Assembly: GCA_029051965.1 (NCBI GenBank)
Contig: JAIDJZ010000048.1
Location: 1-6,624 of the forward strand
Direction of reading: 5' to 3'
DNA: 6,624 bases
Source of the DNA: Paramuribaculum sp.
GTDB lineage: Bacteria > Bacteroidota > Bacteroidia > Bacteroidales > Muribaculaceae
Shown: positions 1 through 6,624 of the stretch, one piece after another
How positions within the stretch are numbered: position 1 is the first letter of the stretch
Layout of the letters: the number at the start of each line of letters is the position of its first letter
The notes under the pieces: generated by a model
The model's database searches: none
What the model was told of the DNA's origin: nothing
The model's input: only the letters and a program-made list of their open reading frames with translations
Made by a program: the position numbers and the translations under genes

Positions 1-126
1 TCCTTCCCTCCGCACCGGAATCGGCTAAAAAAATAAGCTCGCATATTGTATAAATTAAATTTGAACACTTACTTAGGTTTATTACCTTTAGAGCCGGTTC
101 CCCAATATTTGTTAACGCTGGGGCGG
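1..126. other. AT-rich intergenic region downstream of recG
   Basis: This stretch is clearly richer in A and T than the coding DNA (especially 26-90). No gene can be supported. Short open frames touch the window edge: a minus-strand ATG at 44-42 open to position 1, and plus-strand frames ending at TAA 26-28 or 34-36. They are too short to judge. A CCCCA/TGGGG inverted repeat (100-104 and 119-123) has a 14-base loop and no T-run after it on the minus strand, so it is not a convincing terminator for the operon. Confidence 0.5.
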
Positions 127-177
127 TCAGCTGATCATGCTCCAGTCGATGGCTTTGTCGAAGAGAGTGTGCATTTA
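127..177 (-). other. In-frame continuation of recG beyond a likely premature TAA
   Basis: Reading on in the recG frame after the TAA (177-175) gives ATG CAC ACT CTC and onward, encoding MHTLFDKAIDWSMIS, then TGA at 129-127. A tail ending in a DWSxIS-like sequence is what I remember at the C-terminus of Bacteroidales RecG proteins, and the distance fits the expected length. A single base change (for example CAA to TAA) would explain the interruption. The tail itself is undamaged, so the change is recent, is a sequence error, or is tolerated by readthrough. The family match rests on memory, not on an alignment run here. Confidence 0.75.
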
Positions 178-2220
178 GCGGCAGAGGAGGCTGTTGTCGT
201 GTGCGGATAGGGTCGGTTCGTTTTCGAGGATGTTTTCTGCTTCGTTGCGAGCGAGCTGGATGAGGCGTCCGTCGGTTGCTATGTTGGCGATGTTGAGGCT
301 GAGGCTCATTCCGCTTTGCATAGTGCCTTCGATGTCGCCGGGGCCGCGGAGTCTGAGGTCGGCTTCGGCGACAACGAATCCGTCGGTTGTCGAGGTCATT
401 ATCGAGAGTCGTTTGCGTGTCGGTCCTGAGATTTCGGGGCGTGACATGAGAATGCAGTAGCTCTGTCCGTCGCCTCTGCCTACGCGTCCGCGGAGCTGGT
501 GGAGCTGGGAGAGTCCGAAGCGTTCGGCATTTTCGATGACCATGATGGTGGCGTTCGGGACGTTTACCCCGACTTCGATCACGGTTGTTGCGACGAGTAT
601 GTCGGCCTGATGAGTTGCAAATCTGGTCATCTGGAGATCTTTTTCGGCTGGTTTCATTTTGCCGTGGACATATGCGACGCGGAAATCGCGGAATGTCTCG
701 CAGATCTGTTCGTAGCCGTCTTCGAGGCTTTTGAGGTCGACTTTTTCGTTTTCTTTGATGAGCGGGTAGACGATGTAGACCTGGCGTCCCTGTTTGAGCT
801 GCCGGGCGATCGACCGGTAGACATCAAGTCGGTTTTCTTCCATGCGCAGGAGTGTGGTCACGGGTTTTCTGCCAGGGGGGAGCTCGTCGATTACGGATAC
901 GTCGAGATCGCCGTAGAGAGTCATGGCGAGTGTCCGTGGGATCGGGGTGGCGGTCATCACGAGGATGTGTGGCGGCACATTATTTTTCTTCCACAGGCGT
1001 GCGCGCTGAGCCACACCGAACCGATGCTGTTCGTCGATGACGACAAATCCGAGTCGCGCGAATCTGACGTTGTCTTCGATTACGGCGTGGGTCCCTATTA
1101 ATATATGGAGTGATCCGTCGGTCAGCTGTGAGTGGATGAGGTCGCGTGATTTTTTGGGGGTTGAACCGGTCAGCAGTTTGACATTGACTCCGATGCGGGC
1201 TGCGAGCTGCGAGATTGTCTCGAAGTGCTGGGTTGCGAGAATTTCGGTCGGGGCCATCAGGCAGGCCTGGCATCCGTTGTCGAGGGCGATCAGCATGCAC
1301 ATTAGGGCAACGAGTGTCTTTCCGGATCCGACGTCGCCCTGAAGGAGGCGGTTCATCTGGCGTCCGGAGTTCATGTCGCGCCGGATTTCGCGGATGACTC
1401 TTTTCTGAGCTCCGGTCAGCTCGAACGGTAGACACTGGGAGTAGAACGAGTTGAAGTAGTGGCCGATCTTAGTGAATGTGTGGCCTCCGAATCTGACAGA
1501 ACGCCGGCGGGAGTAGCTGAGGATGTTGAGCTGGAGATAGAATAGTTCTTCGAATTTCAGTCGCTCGCGTGCTTTTATGAGCTGGTCGTTGTCGCGTGGG
1601 TTGTGGATTGCCAGAAGGGCGTCGCGCTTGCCGATCAGTCTGAGTCTGCCGCGCAGGTCAGCGGGAATGGGGTCGTCGACGTTCTTGAGGTGGAGGGAAA
1701 AGATGTTGCGGACAAGGGAGAAGAGAGTGCGGGATGTGATTCCGCGGTTGCGTAGTTTTTCGGTGAGGGGATAGACTCCGCGCAGTCCGATTGTCGATTC
1801 GACGTCTTCGGGCGAGTCTATTTCGGGGTGAACCATGCTCCATCGTCCGTTGTATTCGGCCGGTTTTCCGAAGATGACATATGGGTTTCCGATACGGATC
1901 TGTTCGCGTATCGCTTTTATTCTCTTGAACCAGACGACTTCCATTGTCGAGAGGCCGTCGGTGAAGAGTCCGACGAGTCTTGTTCGCGCGCCTTCGCCGA
2001 GGGTGTTGAGGCTGACGAAGCGTCCTTTGATCTGGACCATCGTCATGTCGGACCGGAGCGATGTGATCGCGTAGAACTGCGAGCGGTCGATGTAGTGGGA
2101 CGGGAAGTGATAGAGGAGGTCATAGAGGGTCTTGATCCCAAGTTCCTCACCCAGAATCTTGGCGCGGGTCGGTCCGACGCCTTTGAGATACGTTATGTCG
2201 GTAGCTCTCAGTCGATCCAT
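175..2220 (-). CDS. recG: ATP-dependent DNA helicase RecG, apparently lacking its last residues
   Basis: A double-strand DNA translocase that remodels stalled replication forks and branched recombination intermediates. The 681 residues contain an N-terminal helical and wedge (OB-fold) region (about 1-200, with LKGVGPTRA and LLYHFPSHYIDRS), then superfamily 2 motor domains: Walker A GDVGSGKT (295-302), the DExH box DEQH (396-399) in IDEQHRFGVAQR, TATPIPRT (423-430), VHGKMKPAEKD, ATTVIEVGVNVPNA (544-557) and QLRGRVGRG (575-583). The TRG-type segment follows (DGFVVAEADLRLRGPGDIEGTMQSG, written in parts: 613-625 and 626-637). The start at 2220 gives an N-terminus typical of the family. The TAA at 175-177 appears premature: the same frame continues with 15 codons ending DWSMIS before a TGA, and the protein would reach 697 residues, the usual length, with that tail. 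Motor function may survive, since all helicase motifs lie upstream of the stop. Confidence 0.95.
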   Translation of the reverse strand: MDRLRATDITYLKGVGPTRAKILGEELGIKTLYDLLYHFPSHYIDRSQFYAITSLRSDMTMVQIKGRFVSLNTLGEGARTRLVGLFTDGLSTMEVVWFKRIKAIREQIRIGNPYVIFGKPAEYNGRWSMVHPEIDSPEDVESTIGLRGVYPLTEKLRNRGITSRTLFSLVRNIFSLHLKNVDDPIPADLRGRLRLIGKRDALLAIHNPRDNDQLIKARERLKFEELFYLQLNILSYSRRRSVRFGGHTFTKIGHYFNSFYSQCLPFELTGAQKRVIREIRRDMNSGRQMNRLLQGDVGSGKTLVALMCMLIALDNGCQACLMAPTEILATQHFETISQLAARIGVNVKLLTGSTPKKSRDLIHSQLTDGSLHILIGTHAVIEDNVRFARLGFVVIDEQHRFGVAQRARLWKKNNVPPHILVMTATPIPRTLAMTLYGDLDVSVIDELPPGRKPVTTLLRMEENRLDVYRSIARQLKQGRQVYIVYPLIKENEKVDLKSLEDGYEQICETFRDFRVAYVHGKMKPAEKDLQMTRFATHQADILVATTVIEVGVNVPNATIMVIENAERFGLSQLHQLRGRVGRGDGQSYCILMSRPEISGPTRKRLSIMTSTTDGFVVAEADLRLRGPGDIEGTMQSGMSLSLNIANIATDGRLIQLARNEAENILENEPTLSAHDNSLLCR

Positions 2221-2247
2221 TGTAGCGGTTGGTTTCTCTCGCTGCTC
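2221..2247 (-). other. ispD-recG intergenic spacer, 27 bases
   Basis: This short gap after the ispD TAA holds a GAGAG purine stretch (2240-2236), but it is about 15 bases from the recG ATG, too far for a normal Shine-Dalgarno. There is no room for a terminator and no promoter motif is visible, so recG is most likely co-transcribed with ispD. Confidence 0.6.
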
Positions 2248-2940
2248 TTATTGGTTTTCGCGCAGGTATAGTTCGGCGATGCGGATGTCGAGGGGACGTG
2301 TGATCTTGAGGGTTTTTTCCGATCCTTCAACGAGGGCGATGTCTGTGAAGCCGGCGTTTTCCATTACGGATGCGTCGTCGGTCATCAGCGGAGACCAGGG
2401 CAGTCGATAGGCTGATCTGAGATGAGCGGCGCAGAAGGCCTGAGGGGTCTGGACGGCGTGGAAACGAGAGCGGTCGACGGCTGTCGAGCCGCTGTCGGTC
2501 TGCATCCGCAGGGAGTCGATCATCGGCATGACCGGCAGCGCACCGTCGGCTCCGCGCCCGATTGCGTTGAGGAGGCGGAAGATGACATCGGCCTCTACGA
2601 GCGGTCGGGCTCCGTCGTGGACAAGGATTGTTTCGGTGTCGGGGTCGATTATTTCCAGTGCGTTGCGGACGCTTTCCCAACGAGTGGCGCCTCCGATGGC
2701 TGTCGTGGTGTAGCCGATGTTTTCGGTCCGGCTCATCTGCATCCAGAAGTCTTTGCGGTCGCTGGCGACGACAACGATGATGCGGGCGTGCGGGAGGGCT
2801 CTTCGGAAACGGCTGACGGCATGGATCAGTACCGGCCGGCCATCAAGCAGGCAGAACTGTTTGGGGAGTTCGGAGCCAAAGCGCGAGCCGCTGCCGGCGG
2901 CAACGATGATGACTGCGGTTTTTTCGGAGCTGGTTGTCAT
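2248..2940 (-). CDS. ispD: 2-C-methyl-D-erythritol 4-phosphate cytidylyltransferase
   Basis: Third enzyme of the MEP (non-mevalonate) isoprenoid pathway: it joins CTP and MEP to give CDP-methylerythritol and pyrophosphate, in the cytoplasm, usually as a homodimer. The length of 230 residues is normal. The CTP-binding loop VAAGSGSRFG (13-22) with Lys27 in PKQF, GGATRWESVRNAL (83-95), LVHDGARP (106-113), Arg157 and Thr165 around VDRSRFHAVQTPQAF, TDDASVME (187-194) and Lys212 in KTLKITRPLDI are all present, and the key residues fall at nearly the same numbers as in E. coli IspD. The last motif is usually NxK; here Asn is replaced by Thr210. The start at 2940 lies in an ATGA overlap with the S41 gene and has no Shine-Dalgarno sequence, so translation is probably coupled. 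recG follows after 27 bases. A bifunctional IspDF is excluded because there is no IspF domain. Confidence 0.95.
   Translation of the reverse strand: MTTSSEKTAVIIVAAGSGSRFGSELPKQFCLLDGRPVLIHAVSRFRRALPHARIIVVVASDRKDFWMQMSRTENIGYTTTAIGGATRWESVRNALEIIDPDTETILVHDGARPLVEADVIFRLLNAIGRGADGALPVMPMIDSLRMQTDSGSTAVDRSRFHAVQTPQAFCAAHLRSAYRLPWSPLMTDDASVMENAGFTDIALVEGSEKTLKITRPLDIRIAELYLRENQ
2937..2940 (-). other. S41/ispD ATGA stop-start overlap
   Basis: The ispD ATG (2940-2938) overlaps the S41 peptidase TGA (2939-2937) by the same ATGA arrangement as the coaD/S41 junction. No Shine-Dalgarno sequence is seen upstream. Coupled translation is likely. Confidence 0.85.
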
Positions 2941-4520
2941 GGGTTGAGCAGGCGGTTGTAGGCTTTGGGGTCGGAAATGATCTGAAGAGCTTCGCGATAG
3001 ACGGGGTTTCCGTCGTTGGCGATCCGGAAATAGGTCGACTGTTCGAAGAGGTCGCGGCCGATCAGGGCCTTGATGACTCTGCGGATTGTCGGCTCGGAAA
3101 CGGCAAACTGCTCTTCATTGAGTTCGACGCCGTCGGTCTGCCCGGCTTTCTTAAGTCGGTCGATCATTTCGTCGCTGACGGAGAAGTCGGTGACGAAGCT
3201 GTTTTCGGTCGGGAACTGTTTTTTCAGCGCGTTGCGGTTTTGGTCGATGTAGGATGTCGCGAATTTGTAGACTGTGCCTTTGGCTACGAGGTCGCGGTAG
3301 TAGTCGCTGTAGGAGGTTGTGTCGATCGGGACGAAGCGGTCGGGCATGATTCCGCCACCGCCGTAGACCGGACGCATGTTGCGGACCGTGTAGTAGCGAA
3401 GCGAGTCGGGCAGATGAACGGAGTCGGCGCTTGAGAATTCGCCGTGTCGGTAGCGTTCGAGAATGTCGGAATAGTAGTCGTCGTCATCGGCGGAGTAGGG
3501 TTTCTGGATGCATCGTCCGGATGGGGTGTAGTAGCGGGCTACAGTCAGTCGGATCATCGAACCGTCGGGGAAGGGGAAGGGTCGCTGTACGAGTCCTTTT
3601 CCGAAGGAGCGTCGTCCGACGATGATTCCGCGGTCCTGGTCCTGTACGGCTCCTGCCAGAATCTCACTTGCAGAGGCGGAGTACTGGTTGACCATGACGA
3701 CGAGGCGTCCGTCGGTGTATTTTCCGTTGGATGTTGTCGTGTACTGTGAGAGTCGGCTCTTGTCGCCTTTGGTGAAGACTACGAGGTCGCCCCTGTGCAG
3801 GAACATGTCGGCGATGTCGGTGGCGGCGTTGAGGTAGCCTCCGCCGTTGTCCTCAAGGTCAATGATGAGGTCTTTCATTCCTTCTTTTTTCAGACGTTTG
3901 AGGGCGTGAGTGACTTCTTTGGCGGTGCTTTCGGCAAATCTGGAGATGCGGATATAGCCAACTTCGGGAGTGGCCATGTAGGCGGCGTCGACGCTATAGA
4001 TAGGTATGTCGTCGCGGACAATGTTGAAGTCGATCAGGTCGGACACGCCTTTGCGCATCACTCTGACTCTGGCCGTCGATCCTTTCGGGCCGCGGAGGAG
4101 TTTCATGATTTCGCTGTTTTTTTTCTTGACGCCAGCGATGAGTGAGTCCTGGGCGTAGATGATTCTGTCGCCGGGAAGTATGCCGACTTTTTCGGAGGGG
4201 CCTCCGGCGACGGTCTGGATGACGTAGAGTGTGTCGGTCAGCATGTTGAACTGGATGCCGATTCCGGAGAAGTTGCCCTGGAGGGGTTCGGTCAGCTCGC
4301 GTGTTTCCTCGGCGTTGGAGTAGGTCGAGTGGGGATCGAGTTTTTTGAGCATGGCAATGATCGCGCTTTCGGCGATGGCCTCGCTATCGACGGAGTCGAC
4401 ATAGTATCCCTCGATGATCTGCCCGGCATAGTTGAGTTTCTTCATCGGGGGGAAGCTGACGGCCAGACTGGCACAGAGGGTGCAGAGGGTCAGAATCAGA
4501 GTTATTGCGGTTCGTTTCAT
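2937..4520 (-). CDS. Secreted S41 family C-terminal processing peptidase
   Basis: A carboxy-terminal processing serine protease of 527 residues, expected to act in the periplasm on envelope proteins. The first 22 or so residues look like a signal peptide: Lys2-Arg3 followed by a hydrophobic stretch TAITLILTLCTLCASLAV. The two Cys residues there do not form a good lipobox. After a helical segment with the family motif LDPHSTY (61-67) comes GNFSGIGIQF and a PDZ domain at about 85-165 (GGPSEKVGILPGDRI, 106-120). The protease core has DLEDNGGGYL (221-230), the nucleophile region NQYSASASEILAGAVQD with Ser283 as the likely catalytic serine, and FGKGLVQ with Lys308, at the same 25-residue spacing as in E. 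coli Prc. A long C-terminal extension follows, as is common in Bacteroidota. The frame is open upstream to 4793, but that stretch is Arg-rich, overlaps coaD and lacks secretion features, so the start is 4520, in an ATGA overlap with the coaD stop. The substrate is unknown. Confidence 0.93.
   Translation of the reverse strand: MKRTAITLILTLCTLCASLAVSFPPMKKLNYAGQIIEGYYVDSVDSEAIAESAIIAMLKKLDPHSTYSNAEETRELTEPLQGNFSGIGIQFNMLTDTLYVIQTVAGGPSEKVGILPGDRIIYAQDSLIAGVKKKNSEIMKLLRGPKGSTARVRVMRKGVSDLIDFNIVRDDIPIYSVDAAYMATPEVGYIRISRFAESTAKEVTHALKRLKKEGMKDLIIDLEDNGGGYLNAATDIADMFLHRGDLVVFTKGDKSRLSQYTTTSNGKYTDGRLVVMVNQYSASASEILAGAVQDQDRGIIVGRRSFGKGLVQRPFPFPDGSMIRLTVARYYTPSGRCIQKPYSADDDDYYSDILERYRHGEFSSADSVHLPDSLRYYTVRNMRPVYGGGGIMPDRFVPIDTTSYSDYYRDLVAKGTVYKFATSYIDQNRNALKKQFPTENSFVTDFSVSDEMIDRLKKAGQTDGVELNEEQFAVSEPTIRRVIKALIGRDLFEQSTYFRIANDGNPVYREALQIISDPKAYNRLLNP
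4517..4520 (-). other. coaD/S41 ATGA stop-start overlap
   Basis: The S41 peptidase ATG (4520-4518) shares bases with the coaD TGA (4519-4517). This four-base overlap is the classic arrangement for translational coupling, and no Shine-Dalgarno sequence is visible before the ATG. It also fixes the S41 start, giving a signal peptide directly at the N-terminus. Confidence 0.85.
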
Positions 4521-5035
4521 TCGGATATGTGTTTTTTCGTTTGTTGAATGTCTGTGGCCGACGGGAGCATGGCGCTGACGTCGACACCGTAGGAGCTGAG
4601 TTCGCGCACGATCGATGAGCTTATCGCCGCGTGGGCGGGTTCGGCAAAGAGCAGGACGGTCTCGAGCCCGGAGATGAGCCGGTTGATGTCGGCCATGTTG
4701 CGTTCGTATTCGTAGTCGGCGACTGAGCGGACGCCGCGAAGCAGTGCGGTTGCTCCGGCGTCGGCTGCTTCTCTGGCTACGAGTCCGGAGCATAGCCGAA
4801 CGTCGACTTGCGGGGCGAGTGGGGCGAGGAGGCGTCGGAGTTCGTCGGCCCGCGTGGCGGCGGCTTCGGCTTCGGCGGGTTTAGAGGCGTTGCGTCCGAT
4901 GAGAATTATGATGCGGCTGAAGATTTTCAGTCCGCGAGTGAGAACTGACAGGTGGCCTACGGTGAAGGGGTTGAATGAACCTGCCATTACGGCAATCCGG
5001 GGCGATGGGTTCTCTTCAGGAGATCTGTGAGTCAT
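4517..5035 (-). CDS. coaD: Phosphopantetheine adenylyltransferase (PPAT)
   Basis: Cytoplasmic enzyme of coenzyme A synthesis that transfers AMP from ATP to 4'-phosphopantetheine, giving dephospho-CoA. The 172 residues show the nucleotidyltransferase motif [10 protein letters not shown] (19-28) and, by alignment to E. coli CoaD, Lys52 (E. coli K42), Arg100 and Arg103 in [14 protein letters not shown] (R88, R91) and ISSSIVREL (138-146). The start at 5035 is preferred because the next ATG (Met17) would remove most of the first beta strand, RIAVMAGSF; the cost is an N-terminus about 10 residues longer than usual. Oddities: the usual Asp of GxFDP is Asn22, and the stretch after Lys52 is Ala/Glu-rich ([13 protein letters not shown]), where homologues usually have an aromatic-containing segment. 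NadD-type relatives also have GSFNP, but ISSSIVRE and the [12 protein letters not shown] motif make CoaD clear. It overlaps parE by 20 bases and the S41 gene by 4. Confidence 0.95.
   Translation of the reverse strand: MTHRSPEENPSPRIAVMAGSFNPFTVGHLSVLTRGLKIFSRIIILIGRNASKPAEAEAAATRADELRRLLAPLAPQVDVRLCSGLVAREAADAGATALLRGVRSVADYEYERNMADINRLISGLETVLLFAEPAHAAISSSIVRELSSYGVDVSAMLPSATDIQQTKKHISE
5016..5035 (-). other. parE/coaD coding overlap (20 bases)
   Basis: The coaD ATG (5035-5033) lies inside the last codons of parE, upstream of the parE TGA (5018-5016), in a different frame. The bases before the ATG contain only a weak GTAGAAG, not a clear Shine-Dalgarno sequence. Ribosomes finishing parE are therefore probably the source of coaD translation. 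This is inference from the layout. Confidence 0.75.
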
Positions 5036-6624
5036 CTTCTACAACGAGATTATTGATGATAAATTGTTGGCGTTCAATTGAATTTTTGCCCATGTAGAAT
5101 CTGAGCAGCTCGGCGACACCGTCCTGTTTGTGCATGCTGACCTGATCGGCGCGCATGTCTTCGCCGATAAAATGGCGGAATTCTTCGGGGGAGATTTCAC
5201 CGAGACCTTTGAATCGTGTGATCTCGGCGTTGTTGCCGAGGCGTTCGATTGCAGCGATGCGTTCTTCGTCGGAGTAGCAGTAGTAGGTGTCTTCGGCGAC
5301 TTTTTTCTGTCGTGTGCCGGAGGCCCGTTTTGAGGTTTTTTTGTTTCTGACGCGGAAGAGCGGGGTCTCGAGGATGTAGACGTGGCCGCGCTTGACCAGA
5401 TCGGGGAAGAACTGTAGGAAGAATGTCAGCAGGAGCATTCGGATGTGCATTCCGTCGACATCGGCGTCGGTCGCGATGATGACTTTGTTGTAGCGGAGAT
5501 TGTCGATCGATTCCTCGATGTTGAGGGCGGCCTGGAGCTGATAGAACTCGTCGTTTTCATAGACCATTTTCTTGGTTTTGCCGAATGTGTTTTTCGGTTT
5601 GCCGCGCAGGGAGAAAACGGCCTGGGTCTCGACGTTGCGGATCTTGGTGATCGAGCCGGCGGCGGAATCGCCCTCGGTTATGAAGATCGAAGACTGGTTT
5701 TTCTTTTCTTCTGATCCGCGGGCGTCGGTCAGATGGACTCTGCAGTCGAGCAGTTTTTTGTTGTGGATGTTGACTTTCTTGGCCTGTTCGCGTGCTTTCT
5801 TTGTGACGCCAGCCATTGCTTTGCGCTCGCGTTCGTTTTCGTCGACGATTTTTTTCAGGGTGTCGGCAGTTTCGGGATTCCGGTGGAGGTAGTTGTCGAG
5901 GGGGGTTTTGACGAAGTCGCCGATCGCTTTTGCGACGGTCGGTCCTTCGGGACCCATCGACTGGGAGCCGAGTTTGGTTTTTGTCTGAGATTCGAAGACT
6001 GGCTCTTCGACTTTGATGGAGACGGCGGCCACGATGCCGTTTCGGATGTCGGAATATTCATATTGCTGTTTGCCGATGAATTCCTTTACGGTGCGTGAGA
6101 CAGCTTCCTTGAATGCCGTCAGGTGGGTTCCGCCCTGAGTGGTGTTCTGTCCGTTGACGAATGTGTAGTATTCCTCGCCGTATTGCGAGGCGTGGGTTAT
6201 CGCGATCTCTATGTCGCCGTCCTTGAGGTGGATGATCGGATAGCGGGGATCGTTTGTCATGTTGTCGTTGAGCAGGTCGAGGAGGCCGTGGCGCGAGTGG
6301 TATTTCTGCCCGTTGAAGTTGATTGTCAGTCCGGTGTTGAGGAATGTGTAGTTTTTGAGCAGGGGAATGATGTGTTCGTCGCGGTAGCGGAAGTCGATGA
6401 AAATGGTCGGATCGGGGGTGAAACGGATGTAGGTTCCGTTCGGTTCGTCTGTTTCGGAGAGGTCTGATTCCCTGACGAGCCGTCCGCCGGCGAATTCGGC
6501 TTCTTTTTTCTTTCCGTCGCGAGTGCTGCCGACGGTGAATTCGCATGAAAGGGCATTGACGGCTTTGACTCCGACACCGTTTAGTCCGATCGATTTCTTG
6601 AAGGCGTTGGTGTCGTATTTTCCG
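5016..6624 (-). CDS. parE: DNA topoisomerase IV subunit B, 5'-truncated by window edge
   Basis: This is the ATPase/TOPRIM subunit of topoisomerase IV, which works with ParC to decatenate replicated chromosomes. The frame is open from 6623 to the TGA at 5016-5018, giving 535 visible residues; roughly the first 90-100 are outside the window. The ATG at 6260 is internal, because the upstream codons read through GKYDTNAF and the GHKL ATP-lid motif [14 protein letters not shown] (fragment residues 13-26). Next come the transducer region, the TOPRIM glutamate motif EGDSAAGS (317-324), SLRGKP (338-343), the metal-binding [10 protein letters not shown] (386-395), and the tail motifs [16 protein letters not shown] (470-485) and [14 protein letters not shown]. 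The VYENDEF and ALNIEES segments and the position next to coaD fit Bacteroidales ParE better than GyrB; this is inferred from memory of the family. A Lys/Arg-rich stretch of about 15-18 residues follows LFRVRNKK. The 3' end overlaps coaD by 20 bases. Confidence 0.93.
   Translation of the reverse strand, partial: GKYDTNAFKKSIGLNGVGVKAVNALSCEFTVGSTRDGKKKEAEFAGGRLVRESDLSETDEPNGTYIRFTPDPTIFIDFRYRDEHIIPLLKNYTFLNTGLTINFNGQKYHSRHGLLDLLNDNMTNDPRYPIIHLKDGDIEIAITHASQYGEEYYTFVNGQNTTQGGTHLTAFKEAVSRTVKEFIGKQQYEYSDIRNGIVAAVSIKVEEPVFESQTKTKLGSQSMGPEGPTVAKAIGDFVKTPLDNYLHRNPETADTLKKIVDENERERKAMAGVTKKAREQAKKVNIHNKKLLDCRVHLTDARGSEEKKNQSSIFITEGDSAAGSITKIRNVETQAVFSLRGKPKNTFGKTKKMVYENDEFYQLQAALNIEESIDNLRYNKVIIATDADVDGMHIRMLLLTFFLQFFPDLVKRGHVYILETPLFRVRNKKTSKRASGTRQKKVAEDTYYCYSDEERIAAIERLGNNAEITRFKGLGEISPEEFRHFIGEDMRADQVSMHKQDGVAELLRFYMGKNSIERQQFIINNLVVEDDSQIS

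Noticed and set aside
1..44. Possible start of another minus-strand gene (ATG at 44-42) or end of a plus-strand gene at the left edge
   Set aside because: Only about 14 codons are visible and several frames are open to the edge. No motif or start signal favours any of them.
56..63. A TAAATTTG match to the Bacteroides -7 promoter consensus (TAnnTTTG) on the plus strand
   Set aside because: There is no -33 TTTG element at the right distance, the region is AT-rich so a chance match is likely, and it would point into the antisense strand of recG.
94..126. Possible transcription terminator after recG (CCCCA/TGGGG stem with a bulged outer CCG/CGG)
   Set aside because: The stem is short, the loop is 14 bases, and no T-run follows on the minus strand. 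The T-run on the minus strand at 33-27 has no hairpin before it. The hairpin also abuts the end of the longer recG frame.
499..1101. A 200-codon plus-strand open frame opposite recG
   Set aside because: Its sequence shows no recognisable motif and it lies entirely antisense to conserved RecG helicase motifs. GC-rich coding DNA often leaves such antisense frames open.
2478..2491. Small perfect hairpin CGGCT-GTCG-AGCCG inside ispD
   Set aside because: Five-base stems arise often by chance in GC-rich coding DNA, and it lies inside a constrained coding region with no regulatory context.
2422..2961. A 179-codon plus-strand open frame opposite ispD
   Set aside because: It is antisense to a well-conserved IspD, with no motif or start signal of its own.
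4521..4793. Upstream extension of the S41 peptidase frame (91 extra codons)
   Set aside because: The extension overlaps coaD completely, is Arg-rich like an out-of-frame reading, and would bury the signal peptide. The ATG at 4520 in the ATGA overlap is the better start.

Overview
This window looks like a chromosomal housekeeping segment from a member of the Bacteroidota, most likely order Bacteroidales. The evidence is the protein style: the ParE tail, the S41 protease with a long C-terminal extension, the RecG termini, and the near absence of Shine-Dalgarno sequences before start codons. The DNA is fairly GC-rich for that order, which could fit a Muribaculaceae-like lineage, but the family is a guess. 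I see no mobile element, CRISPR array, tRNA, rRNA or sign of recent gene acquisition.

All five genes lie on the minus strand, so transcription runs from high to low coordinates. In that order they are: parE (topoisomerase IV subunit B, 5' end cut off by the window edge at 6624), coaD (phosphopantetheine adenylyltransferase), a secreted S41 carboxy-terminal processing protease, ispD (MEP cytidylyltransferase) and recG (branched-DNA helicase). The packing is very tight: parE and coaD overlap by 20 bases, coaD/S41 and S41/ispD each overlap by 4 bases (ATGA), and ispD and recG are 27 bases apart. This looks like one operon with translational coupling. The functions (chromosome decatenation, coenzyme A synthesis, envelope proteolysis, isoprenoid synthesis, fork repair) form no single pathway. 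They share only being core growth functions.

The observation most worth checking is at the 3' end of recG. The reading frame stops at a TAA at 175-177, but the same frame continues past it for 15 sense codons to a second stop (TGA, 127-129). The peptide encoded there ends in DWSMIS, which resembles the usual Bacteroidales RecG C-terminus. With the tail, the protein would be about 697 residues, the usual family length. So either recG carries a nonsense codon close to its end, or there is a sequence error or readthrough at that position. Lesser points are a Lys/Arg-rich insertion in the TOPRIM region of ParE and several unusual residues at conserved motifs in CoaD, IspD and the S41 protease.

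The left edge (1-126) is an AT-rich intergenic stretch with no convincing gene or terminator. I found no previously undescribed multi-gene system here.
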